This document shows positions 17,657 through 30,439 of a DNA stretch of 64,000 nucleotides, piece by piece. Below the pieces are notes generated by a model that saw only the letters and a list, made by a program, of their open reading frames with translations, was not told the DNA's origin and made no database searches. How positions within the stretch are numbered: the first letter of the stretch is position 1; each line of letters opens with the position of its first letter. The position numbers were made by a program, and so were the translations under genes. Origin of the DNA: CAVZOY01 sp963777095 (GTDB taxonomy: Bacteria > Actinomycetota > Actinomycetes > Mycobacteriales > Geodermatophilaceae); contig CAVZOY010000002.1 in the NCBI GenBank assembly GCA_963777095.1, positions 434,001-498,000 on the forward strand. The letters are read 5' to 3'.

Positions 17657-19402
17657 TCAGGCCGCGGTCGGCTGCACCGGCAGGGCGCTGCACGTGGCGG
17701 GGTCGTAGCCACCGTCGGAGCGCCACGCAGCCGGGGTGATCCGGCACAGCTCCTGGAGGGTGAACAGCGCGCCGTCGTAGCGGAGCACCGCCTGCACCTC
17801 GGACACCGGGAGCGAGGCCACGGTGCGTCCGCTCGTCGACGCCAGGGCGGCCGCGATCCCGGCCGCCTCTCCCAGCGCCACGTACTGCGGCTCCATGCGC
17901 AGGGAGCCGTAGGCCGTGGGCGAGGCGGACAGTCCGACGGGCGCCAGCAGGTTCGTCACGCTGCCCTCCCGCGGCAGCATGATCTCGAACGGGATCTCGT
18001 ACGCGGGAGCGGTGTAGAGCATGTCCGGATCCATGACGAGTCGGCCGTCCGCGAACACGAAGCGACTCGTCTTCACGTCGACGTCGTAGGAGCCGAGCGC
18101 GACGGTGGACGCCTTCTCGCGGCTGTCGTAGATGTCGGCCTGCGTGAACGTGTACCGGCCCTCGATGCGCGGCCCCTCGCGCACGTACGGCTCGAGCGGC
18201 CAGTTGCCGTTGTCGGCGAACTCGTCGGCGCACAGGCCGAAGGGCGCGAACGTCGTGCGCAGCTCGGCGGGAACGGCCGGGTCGGTGCCCAGGAAGTGGA
18301 AGAACGACTCGACGTACTCGCGCAGCGTGCGGTCGTGGGCCGCGCGTGCCGTCGGGTCGGCGAAGTAGTCGGCCGGCGCCGGCAGGTTCGTCAGCTTGGT
18401 CAGGCCGGCGTTCAGGTCGTACTTGCCCCCCGGGATCACCGCGAGCTGGAAGACGTCGCTGACCAGCGTGCCGTTGGACTTGTGCTCGACGTGCCCGTCG
18501 AGTCCGCGGGCGATCAGCCGGAAGGACGGCAGGAACTCCTCGTACCGCGCGCCGGCCCGGAACGGCACGCCGTTCGCCGGGACGTCGGTCACGCAGAGCC
18601 GGTAGGCGAGCGACGGGGTGCCGGCCTGGTACGCCTCCGAGTACGGCGGAAGGCTGTCCGAGACGGTGACGAAGGGGTTGCCGGCGAACGCCGCTCGCGC
18701 CACCGCCGCCTCCTCCGGTCCGACGCGGACCACCTCGCGCCAGTCCCGCTGTTCGGCGAGCGACTCGTCGTAGGCGAGGAAGTCGCTCATGCCGAGGCGG
18801 TGCGGAACTCCCGCGCCGGTGATCAGGTCACCGGTGTAGCTGGCGTCGACGAAGGTGTCCGCGCAGAGATCCGATCCGCCGGCCACGCCGATGCAGTCGA
18901 CCTCTCCGCCCGTGGTGCGGACCGAGGTCAGCGGCGACCCGAGTCGCACGTCCACGGCCGCCTCGTCGAGCATGCGGCGCAGGATCCGCTCGGCGATGCG
19001 GGGTTCGAAGCGCCAGGTCGTGGCATCGCCGTAGTAGCTGCGGACCCGCTCGAAGAAGTCCAGCATCACGCCGTGGACGGCGAGCGGTGAGCCGATGTCG
19101 GATGCGCTGATGCCGTTGGACATCAGCCCACCGACCGTGGAACCCGCCGCCACCAGCGTCACGTCGGCGCGGTGCCGGGCCGCCGCGATGGCCGCGGCCA
19201 CCCCCGCGGGCGTGCCTCCGTAGACGACTACGTCGCGGCGCTCCACCGGGCGGGAGGGCACGGGCTCCTCCGGCGCTTCCGTGGCGATCACCGGTGCGGA
19301 CGCGGGGACGGCGGGCACGGACGGCGGCGACGAAGCTCGTCCCGCGATGGCGAGCACCGCGACGGTGACCGCCACTATTCCGACACGTACAGCGAAGCCC
19401 AC
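17657..19402 (-). CDS. Exported FAD-dependent oxidoreductase, paralogue 1 of 3
   Basis: About 581 residues. Signal peptide/anchor VGFAVRVGIVAVTVAVL, then an 'FAD_oxidored' fold: dinucleotide motif DVVVYGGTPAGVAAA, MSNGISASDIGS, RFEPRIAERI, FVDASYTGDL, PGGKYDLNAG, NLLAPVGLSASPTAYGS and EPQYVALGEAAG. Start: GTG 19402 has GGGGGA 5-6 nt upstream, whereas an ATG at 19408 abuts that motif. Members are often annotated as FAD-dependent oxidoreductase or 'xanthan lyase'; the substrate is unknown. The six cysteines are at the same positions as in the two neighbours, suggesting three disulfides outside the cytoplasm. Last gene of a same-strand tandem array downstream of the rRNA operon. Confidence 0.85.
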   Translation of the reverse strand: MGFAVRVGIVAVTVAVLAIAGRASSPPSVPAVPASAPVIATEAPEEPVPSRPVERRDVVVYGGTPAGVAAAIAAARHRADVTLVAAGSTVGGLMSNGISASDIGSPLAVHGVMLDFFERVRSYYGDATTWRFEPRIAERILRRMLDEAAVDVRLGSPLTSVRTTGGEVDCIGVAGGSDLCADTFVDASYTGDLITGAGVPHRLGMSDFLAYDESLAEQRDWREVVRVGPEEAAVARAAFAGNPFVTVSDSLPPYSEAYQAGTPSLAYRLCVTDVPANGVPFRAGARYEEFLPSFRLIARGLDGHVEHKSNGTLVSDVFQLAVIPGGKYDLNAGLTKLTNLPAPADYFADPTARAAHDRTLREYVESFFHFLGTDPAVPAELRTTFAPFGLCADEFADNGNWPLEPYVREGPRIEGRYTFTQADIYDSREKASTVALGSYDVDVKTSRFVFADGRLVMDPDMLYTAPAYEIPFEIMLPREGSVTNLLAPVGLSASPTAYGSLRMEPQYVALGEAAGIAAALASTSGRTVASLPVSEVQAVLRYDGALFTLQELCRITPAAWRSDGGYDPATCSALPVQPTAA

Positions 19403-19673
19403 GATCATCCCCCGTCAGGCTGCCCTCGGGCGGCCGCCTCCACACCGCCGGTCGTCGTCCGCGCTGGCAGCGCTCCCCGGCGTATCGGTGTTTCTGCTCC
19501 GACTGTGACCGTCCGTGAGCACCGGAGTCCCCATCGGACGGGGAGGAACACCCGTTCGGGCGACCGGCCTGCGGCGGAGGTTCACCCGCAGGGGGCGGAT
19601 CCGGTGACCGAGCGCAGTCGCGCGGACGCCGATGAGGGATGGACGCCGGAGTCGCCGGCGCCGAGCGTCCGGG
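19403..19673 (-). other. Intergenic region upstream of paralogue 1
   Basis: 271 bp without a convincing ORF. It contains an inverted repeat CCGTCCG/CGGACGG (about 19507-19540) and GGAACACCCGTTC (about 19549). One of these may be the terminator of paralogue 2, the other a regulatory site; I cannot assign a promoter. Confidence 0.3.
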
Positions 19674-21374
19674 TCAGTCCGGCTCGGCGGGCGCGAGTGC
19701 GCACCCTGCGGTGAACCCGCCGGACGCCCGCAGCGCCACCGGCGTCCGCCCGCACACGGCGCGGGCGGTGTAGGCGACGTCGTCGGAGCGGAGGGCGGCC
19801 TGCACGCGGCCCGCCGGGACCGCGGCGACCGACAGCGCGTCGTCGGAGGCGAGGGCGGCGGCGATACCGGCGGCCTGGCCCAGGGCCATGTACTGCGGCT
19901 CCATGCGCACCGAGCCGTAGGCCGTCGGCGAGGCGGACAGCCCGACGGGTGCGAGCAGGTTGGTCACGCTGCCGCGCCGCGGCACCATCGCCGAGAACGG
20001 GATCTCGTACACCGGTGCGGGCGCGTGGACGCCCAGGTCGCGGTAGAGCGTGCCGTCGACGAACACGAGCTGGCTGAGCTTGCCGTCGAGGTGGTACGAG
20101 CCGACCGCGACCGCGTCGGGCTTGCGCCGGTCGGTGTAGATGTCGGCGACGGTGAGGGTGCTGCGTCCGACGATGCGGCGCCCCTCCCGCACGTACGGCT
20201 CGTAGGGCCAGTTGCCGTTGTCGGCGAACTCGTCGGCGCAGAGCCCGAACGGCCGGAACGCCCGCCGCACCGACGGCGGCACCGTCGGGTCGGTCTGCAC
20301 GAAGTGGAAGAACGACGAGACGTAGTTCCGCAGCGTCCGGTCGACCCGCTCCCGCTCCGCCGGGTCGTCGAAGTAGCCGGCCGGCGCGGGCACGTTGGTG
20401 TAGCTCAGCAGGCCGGCGTTGAGGTCGTACTTGCCGCCGGGGAGCTCGGCGAGGTGGAACAGGTCGCTCATGAGCGTGCCGTTGGCCCTGCGCTCGACGA
20501 CGTCGTCGGCACTGCGGGCCAGCACGCGCAGCGCGGGGAGGAGTTCCGCGTAGCCGGGCCCGGCGCGGAACGGCGTCCGGTTCCCGGGGTCCGGCGTCAC
20601 ACACAGTCGGTAGGTCAGGGACGGCATGCCGTCGGCCAGGGCGTCGGGGTAGTCGGGCAGGTCGTCCTCGACGCGGACGAACGGGTGCTGCTCGAACGCA
20701 CGGGACGCGGCCCGCACCTCGTCGCGCGGGACGCGCAGCGCCTCGACCCAGCCGCGCCGGACGGCGGTGTACTCGCCGTGGGCCCGCAGGTCCGCCATGC
20801 CGAGGCGGGTGGGCACACCCGCGGCGTCGAGCAGATCGCCGGTGTAGCTCGCGTCGACGAAGTTGGGCGCGCACACGTCGCCGTCCGGTACCTCGACGCA
20901 GGTGATCCGCCGTCCGTCGGTCCGGACGTCCTCGAGCGGCTGCTCGAGGCGGACCTCGACGCCGGCCTCGTCGAGCATGCGGACGAAGATGCGCTCGGCG
21001 ATGCGCGGCTCGAAGCGCCAGGTGGAGGAGCCGCCGTAGTACGTGCTCACGCGGTCGAAGAAGCGCCGGGCGACGCCCTGCACAGCCGCCGCCGACCCGA
21101 TGTCCGAGGCGCTGATGCCGTTGGACATCAGGCCGCCGACGGTCCGCCCATCGGCCAGCAGCGTGACGGCCGCCCCGTGCTCGGCGGCCGCCACGGCGGC
21201 CGCGACCCCGGCCGGCGTCCCGCCGTAGACGACGACGTCCGCCTCGGCCGGGCCGGAGAGCCGGTCGACGGGCCGTAGTGCGGCGTCGGCACGCCCGGCC
21301 GGCACGATCGAGGAACCCCACGCCGCCGCCACCAGCGCCAACGAGAACAGCAGTCGACGACGCGACGACGGCAC
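19674..21374 (-). CDS. Exported FAD-dependent oxidoreductase, paralogue 2 of 3
   Basis: 566 residues from GTG 21374, with GGGGGAT 6 nt upstream. Signal peptide SSRRRLLFSLALVAAAWG ending near AGRADAA; the SRRR-LL start only partly resembles a twin-arginine motif. Same fold and motifs as its neighbours (VVVYGGTPAGVAAAVAAAE, MSNGISASDIGS, FGLCADEFADNGNWP, EPQYMALGQAAGIAAAL). Six cysteines in pairs CVEVPDGDVC, YRLC/FGLC and a C-terminal pair 17 residues apart (VCGRT...GCAL). Probably an extracytoplasmic redox enzyme; substrate unknown. Confidence 0.86.
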   Translation of the reverse strand: MPSSRRRLLFSLALVAAAWGSSIVPAGRADAALRPVDRLSGPAEADVVVYGGTPAGVAAAVAAAEHGAAVTLLADGRTVGGLMSNGISASDIGSAAAVQGVARRFFDRVSTYYGGSSTWRFEPRIAERIFVRMLDEAGVEVRLEQPLEDVRTDGRRITCVEVPDGDVCAPNFVDASYTGDLLDAAGVPTRLGMADLRAHGEYTAVRRGWVEALRVPRDEVRAASRAFEQHPFVRVEDDLPDYPDALADGMPSLTYRLCVTPDPGNRTPFRAGPGYAELLPALRVLARSADDVVERRANGTLMSDLFHLAELPGGKYDLNAGLLSYTNVPAPAGYFDDPAERERVDRTLRNYVSSFFHFVQTDPTVPPSVRRAFRPFGLCADEFADNGNWPYEPYVREGRRIVGRSTLTVADIYTDRRKPDAVAVGSYHLDGKLSQLVFVDGTLYRDLGVHAPAPVYEIPFSAMVPRRGSVTNLLAPVGLSASPTAYGSVRMEPQYMALGQAAGIAAALASDDALSVAAVPAGRVQAALRSDDVAYTARAVCGRTPVALRASGGFTAGCALAPAEPD

Positions 21375-21474
21375 GAACGATCCCCCAGGTGCAGAACGAG
21401 AAGACGGGTCGCCCTCCGGGCGGGCCCGGTCGTGCCGGTACCCGGCCGATCCGGATACATGTGTGACACGCCCG

Positions 21475-23247
21475 TCATCCGCCGTTGCCCAGCTCCGTGG
21501 GCGGCCGCGCGAACGCCGCGGACCTCGCGGCCGTCGTCGAGTCGGGCGAGGTGGCGATCAGCGCGCAGGTGCTCGAGAAGCCGTAGGCGCTCCGGGCGGC
21601 GACCGGGGTCCGCAGGCACACCGAGCGCGCCGTGTACGCGACGCCGTCGTAGCGGAGCAGCGACTGCACGCGGGATGCCGGCAGGGCCGCGACCGAGAGG
21701 GCCTCCCGCGAGGCCAGCGACGCCGCCAGTCCCGCTGCCTGCCCGAGCGCCATGTACTGCGGCTCCATCCGCACCGAGCCGTAGGCGGTCGGCGAGGCGG
21801 ACAGACCCACGGGCGCCAGGAGGTTCGTGACGCTGCCGAAGGTCGGCACCATCGCGGCGAACGGGATCTCGTAGACCGGGGCGCCGGAGAAGACGCCGAC
21901 GTCGCGGTAGAGCGCACCGCTGGTGAAGACCCACTGACTCGTCTTGCTGTCCACGGGGTACGAGCCGACGGCGACCGTGTCGGCCTTGAGCCGGTTGATG
22001 TAGATGTCCCCGACGGTCAGGACGTCGCGGCCGACGATCCGCCGGCCCTCGCGCACGTGGGGCTGGTCCGGCCAGCCGCCGTTGTCGACGAACTCGTCGC
22101 CGCAGAGACCGAACGGCCGGAACTTCTCCCGCACCGCCGACGGAACCGTCGGGTCGTTCTGCACGAACCAGAAGAAGGTCTGGATGTAGTCGCGCATCAG
22201 CTGGTTCGCCGCGACCCGATTGCCGGCGCTCGTGAAGTAGCCGGCCGGTGCCGGCAGGTTCGTGAAGCTGGCGTAGCCGGCGTTCACGTCGTACTTGCCG
22301 CCCGGGATCTTCGCCATGGTGTACATCTCGCTGGCGATGGTGCCGTTGCTCCGCACGGTCACGATCGGGTTCGACGCCCGGGCCATGACGCGGAACGACG
22401 CGAGCCAGGCGTCCGAACCCGCGGCCCGGGTGAACGGGATCCGCTCGGCCGGGTCCGACGTGACGCAGAGCCGGTAGGTCAGCGAGGGGGTTCCCCGCGC
22501 GAAGACGGCGTCGTAGTCGGGCAGGCTCCGCTCGACGCGTACGTACGGGTTGGTGCGGAAGGCCGCCGCCGCGATGCTCCACTGGTCCTGCGTCACCCGC
22601 AGTACCTCGGCCCAGTCGCGCTGCAGGGCCATGTTCTCGCCATGGGCGCGGAGGTCGGTCATGCTCAGCCGGAACGGGACCCCGGCGGCACCGACGAGGT
22701 CACCGGTGTAACTGGCGTCGACGAAGTTGGGCGCACACAGCTCGCCGCTGGCGACCTGCACGCAGACGATCCGTCGCCCGTCCATGCGGACGCCCAGCAG
22801 CGGCTGCGCGCGACGGACCTCGACGCCCGCCTCGCTGAGCATGCGCACGAGCACCCGCTCGGCGATGCGCGGCTCGAACTGCCATTCCGATGTCCCGCGG
22901 TAGTAGCTCTTGACGCGGTCGAAGAACGTGCGCGCGATGCCGGTGACGGCGTACCGGGAGCCCACGTCGGACGCGCTGATGCCGTTCGACATCATTCCGC
23001 CGACGGTGCTGCCCTCGGCCAGGAGGACGACCGTGGCGCGGTGGTCGGCCGCCGCGATGGCCGCCGCCACGCCCGCCGGCGTCCCGCCGTAGACGACGAC
23101 GTGCGGGTCACCCGGCGCGAGGGCGGCGGCGAGAGCCGGCTCCGGGGCATGAGCGAGCGGAGTTCGGTCCGGGCCCGCCAGGACGAGCTGGGCGCACATC
23201 GCCAGGGCCAGGCCGAGTGCCGGCAGCACCCGCGTTCTCGAGCCCAT
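21475..23247 (-). CDS. Exported FAD-dependent oxidoreductase, paralogue 3 of 3
   Basis: About 590 residues. The start ATG 23247 has GGGAGGGG 8 nt upstream and opens a clear signal peptide (MGSRTRVLPALGLALAMCAQ, cleavage near LAHA); the frame is open to 23451 but that part has no domain. FAD_oxidored motifs as in paralogues 1 and 2, with the same six cysteines (CVQVASGELC, YRLC, FGLC, SVCLRT...STCAL). First gene of the tandem array; separated from paralogue 2 by 100 bp. Lies about 200 bp beyond the rRNA operon terminator. Confidence 0.86.
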   Translation of the reverse strand: MGSRTRVLPALGLALAMCAQLVLAGPDRTPLAHAPEPALAAALAPGDPHVVVYGGTPAGVAAAIAAADHRATVVLLAEGSTVGGMMSNGISASDVGSRYAVTGIARTFFDRVKSYYRGTSEWQFEPRIAERVLVRMLSEAGVEVRRAQPLLGVRMDGRRIVCVQVASGELCAPNFVDASYTGDLVGAAGVPFRLSMTDLRAHGENMALQRDWAEVLRVTQDQWSIAAAAFRTNPYVRVERSLPDYDAVFARGTPSLTYRLCVTSDPAERIPFTRAAGSDAWLASFRVMARASNPIVTVRSNGTIASEMYTMAKIPGGKYDVNAGYASFTNLPAPAGYFTSAGNRVAANQLMRDYIQTFFWFVQNDPTVPSAVREKFRPFGLCGDEFVDNGGWPDQPHVREGRRIVGRDVLTVGDIYINRLKADTVAVGSYPVDSKTSQWVFTSGALYRDVGVFSGAPVYEIPFAAMVPTFGSVTNLLAPVGLSASPTAYGSVRMEPQYMALGQAAGLAASLASREALSVAALPASRVQSLLRYDGVAYTARSVCLRTPVAARSAYGFSSTCALIATSPDSTTAARSAAFARPPTELGNGG

Positions 23248-23452
23248 GGCCGACCCCTCCCGCTGCGCGGGCGCCCGCCGGACGGCCCCCGCGGCGGCGA
23301 GAGTGGCGGAACCGGATCGTCCCCGGCAGGGCATTCGGTCCCGCCGGTATCCGGCAGGGGAATTCTGCCGGGCTCCGGATCGCACCGCGCCCGTTCCGAC
23401 ACGCAGCGCAACCAGGCAGGGCCCATCAGACGGGCCGGCGGGCCCGGGCATG

Positions 23453-23489
23453 ACGAAGGGCCCCCACCGGATTGGTGGGGGCCCTTCGT
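23453..23489 (-). terminator. rRNA operon terminator
   Basis: Perfect 16-bp inverted repeat (23453-23468 and 23474-23489, ACGAAGGGCCCCCACC) with a 5-nt loop, immediately after the 3' end of 5S rRNA. Very stable hairpin, an intrinsic-type terminator without a long T run. Confidence 0.85.
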
Positions 23490-23499
23490 TGAATGGTTG

Positions 23500-23616
23500 T
23501 CCGGCGGCGTCCTACTCTCCCACCCCGTCTCCAGGGCAGTACCATCGGCGCTGAGAGGCTTAGCTTCCGGGTTCGGAATGTTGCCGGGCGTTTCCCTCTC
23601 GCCATGGCCGCCGTAA
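23500..23616 (-). rRNA. rrf: 5S ribosomal RNA
   Basis: About 117 nt. The minus strand reads TTACGGCGGCCATGGCG at the 5' end, contains CCGAACCCGGAAGCTAAGCC, and ends AGTAGGACGCCGCCGGA, all hallmarks of actinobacterial 5S. Last gene of the rRNA operon. Ends accurate to a few bases. Confidence 0.93.
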
Positions 23617-23668
23617 CGCTGTGAACCTGTACGCACCTCCGGTGTGCGTGGTTGTTGGTTCAGATACC

Positions 23669-23684
23669 GCACAGTGGACGCGAG
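23669..23684 (-). other. 3' half of the 23S rRNA processing stalk
   Basis: On the minus strand CTCGCGTCCACTGTGC, in the 23S-5S spacer. It is perfectly complementary over 16 nt to 26949-26964 in the 16S-23S spacer, so pre-23S rRNA is closed into the stem normally cut by RNase III. Confidence 0.8.
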
Positions 23685-23731
23685 ACATCAAGTCTTCTTC
23701 GTGTTTGCCGGGCCGCCACCCCGGGGGGTGG

Positions 23732-26868
<3,137 letters not shown>

Positions 26869-26948
26869 ACAAAAAAACCGCCCCACACGCCCCCGGAAGG
26901 AAACGATCAGGGCGGGCCTACAACTCTGCAAAACAGAGAAAGAAGATG

Positions 26949-26964
26949 CTCGCGTCCACTGTGC
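26949..26964 (-). other. 5' half of the 23S rRNA processing stalk
   Basis: On the minus strand GCACAGTGGACGCGAG, perfectly complementary to 23669-23684. Preceded by boxA-like GTTGAGAACT. Confidence 0.8.
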
Positions 26965-27107
26965 AGTTCTCAACCAACAACCAGGACTCCCGGCCATCCG
27001 ACCCCGCCAAGCCCCACCCCCCACGCACGGGGAGACGGCGGTACGAGATCCAGCCGGCCCTGCAAGACAACAACCCACCCACCGGGATGGCCCGCTCCCT
27101 CAGGACC

Positions 27108-27119
27108 CAACAGCGTGCC
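27108..27119 (-). other. 3' half of the 16S rRNA processing stalk
   Basis: On the minus strand GGCACGCTGTTG, perfectly complementary to the leader element at 28987-28998. Wobble pairs extend it by about three pairs. Confidence 0.75.
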
Positions 27120-27341
27120 TACGGACCGGCCAGCCACCCCCACCCCGTTCCACGCCACCCCGCCGAAACGGGAAGGCCGTACTAGGAGCAGCAACAGCTG
27201 CCGGCCGAACTGGTCAGCGTTCCACCCTCGAGCACCACCCCACACGCCCGCCGGTACCCGGTGATGGGCACCGATCACGGTGTGGGCGCGGCTCTGGACC
27301 AACCGGTTCCCCAGCGGAGCTGAGTTGGTTGGCCAGGTGCT

Positions 27342-28868
<1,527 letters not shown>

Positions 28869-29212
28869 AGATGATCTGATACCGGCTGAGAACCGCGAGC
28901 TGACACTCGCGGAATCAATCAACCAAAGGAATCCCAGCCCGAGAACCAAAGGCCCGGGCACGGGGTATTACTTGGCACTGACTTTCGGCACGCTGTTGAG
29001 TTCTCAAAGAGCGGACGCACAACAACTCCACCCTCTCGGGCTTCATCGTCAGCGGCTTGTCCACCTTACGCCGTGCGGTGCGACGGTCGGACCCGGGGGT
29101 CAGACCGGCCGGGCCTCTCGGCCCCGCGCGGCGCATCGACGACCATACACCAACTCGAAGGCCGTGTGCCAGCGGGCCAGGGGCCGCTGGCAACCGCCCA
29201 GGCCGGCGCCGG
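28869..29212 (-). promoter_or_regulatory. 16S leader and rRNA promoter region
   Basis: 344 bp between dapB and 16S without a gene. From the 16S end outward it holds the leader half of the 16S stalk with boxA-like CTTTGAGAACTCAACAG (28987-29005), then a GC-rich stretch. A weak promoter guess is TGGCAC-18 nt-TATGGT on the minus strand (29142-29171). An imperfect hairpin at 29168-29191 just after dapB may be its terminator and overlaps that -35 guess, so the promoter position is uncertain. Confidence 0.5.
28987..28998 (-). other. 5' half of the 16S rRNA processing stalk
   Basis: On the minus strand CAACAGCGTGCC, 12-nt perfect complement of 27108-27119. It follows the boxA-like antitermination element TTTGAGAACT. 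Confidence 0.75.
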
Positions 29213-30013
29213 TCAGAGCCCGAGGAAGGGCTCGATGCCGACGGTGAGCCCCGGGTGCGCGGCGATCTGACGGACGGCGAGCAGCACGCCCGGCATGAAC
29301 GAGGCCCGGTCGAAGGAGTCGTGGCGCAGGGTCAGGGTCTCGCCCGCGGCACCCATGAGCACCTCCTGGTGGGCCACCAGGCCGGTCAGGCGGACGGCGT
29401 GCACCGGGACGCCCTCCACGTCGGCGCCCCGGGCTCCCGGAAGGGCGTCCGTGGTCGCGTCCGGCGCCGGCGGAAGTCCGGCGGCGCGGCGGGCCGCCGC
29501 GATCAGCCGGGCCGTGCGGGCGGCGGTCCCCGACGGTGCGTCCACCTTGTTCGGGTGGTGCAGTTCGATGATCTCGACGGACGGGAAGAACCGTGCTGCC
29601 TCCTCGGCGAAGCGCATCATCAGGATGGCGCCGATCCCGAAGTTGGGGGCGATGACCACGCCCACCTCGGGGTGGGGGCCGAGCCACTCGGCCACGGTCG
29701 CCAGCCGCTCCTCGTCGAAGCCCGTGGTGCCGACGACGCAGTGGATGTTCTGGTCGATGCAGAAGCGGATGTTGTCCATGACGACGTCCGGCCGGGTGAA
29801 GTCGACGACCACCTGGGCGCCGGCGTCTGCGACGTTGAACAGCCACTCCCCTGCGTCGACCATCGCGACGAGCTCGAGGTCGTCGGCGGCGTTGATCGCC
29901 CGCACCACCTCGGTGCCCATCCGGCCGCGCGCGCCGAGCACCCCGACGGTGATGAGCGGAGCGTCCCCGGCGGGGTCGTCGAAGGTGGAGGTGTCGGCAG
30001 CGGAAGCGGTCAC
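29213..30013 (-). CDS. dapB: 4-hydroxy-tetrahydrodipicolinate reductase
   Basis: About 266 residues. NAD(P)H-dependent reduction of the DapA product in diaminopimelate/lysine synthesis. Rossmann motif GVLGARGRMG near residue 25-34, VVGTTGF, APNFGIGAILMM, and the substrate loop ELHHPNKVDAPSGTA. GTG 30013 is chosen over 30052 because AAGCCT lies 6 nt before it (leaderless-type -10) and the family begins near ITVGVLGA. Last protein gene before the rRNA leader on this strand. Confidence 0.93.
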   Translation of the reverse strand: MTASAADTSTFDDPAGDAPLITVGVLGARGRMGTEVVRAINAADDLELVAMVDAGEWLFNVADAGAQVVVDFTRPDVVMDNIRFCIDQNIHCVVGTTGFDEERLATVAEWLGPHPEVGVVIAPNFGIGAILMMRFAEEAARFFPSVEIIELHHPNKVDAPSGTAARTARLIAAARRAAGLPPAPDATTDALPGARGADVEGVPVHAVRLTGLVAHQEVLMGAAGETLTLRHDSFDRASFMPGVLLAVRQIAAHPGLTVGIEPFLGL

Positions 30014-30061
30014 CCGGTCAGGCTTCCCGACAGCGCCACCGGGGCGCAACACAGCGCCCGG

Positions 30062-30433
30062 TCAGGCTCGCGGTCGGCCGCGGCGAGAGCGCCCGCCGAG
30101 CGACCAGGCGGTGAGGCCGAGCGCCACTCCGACGACGTCCGCCAGCAGGTCGGCGACCGACCCGGACCGCTCCAGCGGCGTGACGGCCTGCAGCACCTCG
30201 CTGACCGCCCCGTAGCCGACGAGCAGGCTGCCCAGGACGACGGCGCGCACCCCCGCCCACCGACCGGTGACAGCGAGCGCCAGGAAGAGCGCGGCGTGCA
30301 CGACCTTGTCGACGCCGGGCGGCGCGTCGGGCACCTGACCGGCGGGTGAGAACAGCACCGCCAGCGACACCAGGACGGCGACGGCGAACGCGCCGCGGGC
30401 CAGTGCGCCGTGGACCTGGAGAGCGGGGTGCAC
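30062..30433 (-). CDS. VanZ-like membrane protein
   Basis: 123 residues with about four hydrophobic segments. VDKVVHAALFLALAV and the SVADLLADVVGVALG ending (D-x-x-x-N/D-x-x-G pattern) match the VanZ family. The role of these small proteins is mostly unknown; some members confer teicoplanin resistance. It follows the M16 peptidase stop by 6 bp and is probably in the same transcript. Confidence 0.8.
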   Translation of the reverse strand: MHPALQVHGALARGAFAVAVLVSLAVLFSPAGQVPDAPPGVDKVVHAALFLALAVTGRWAGVRAVVLGSLLVGYGAVSEVLQAVTPLERSGSVADLLADVVGVALGLTAWSLGGRSRRGRPRA

Positions 30434-30439
30434 CGGAGC

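Noticed and set aside
29142..29171. Firm rRNA promoter call
   Set aside because: TGGCAC-18-TATGGT is weak and overlaps a dapB hairpin; reported only as a possibility within the leader region.
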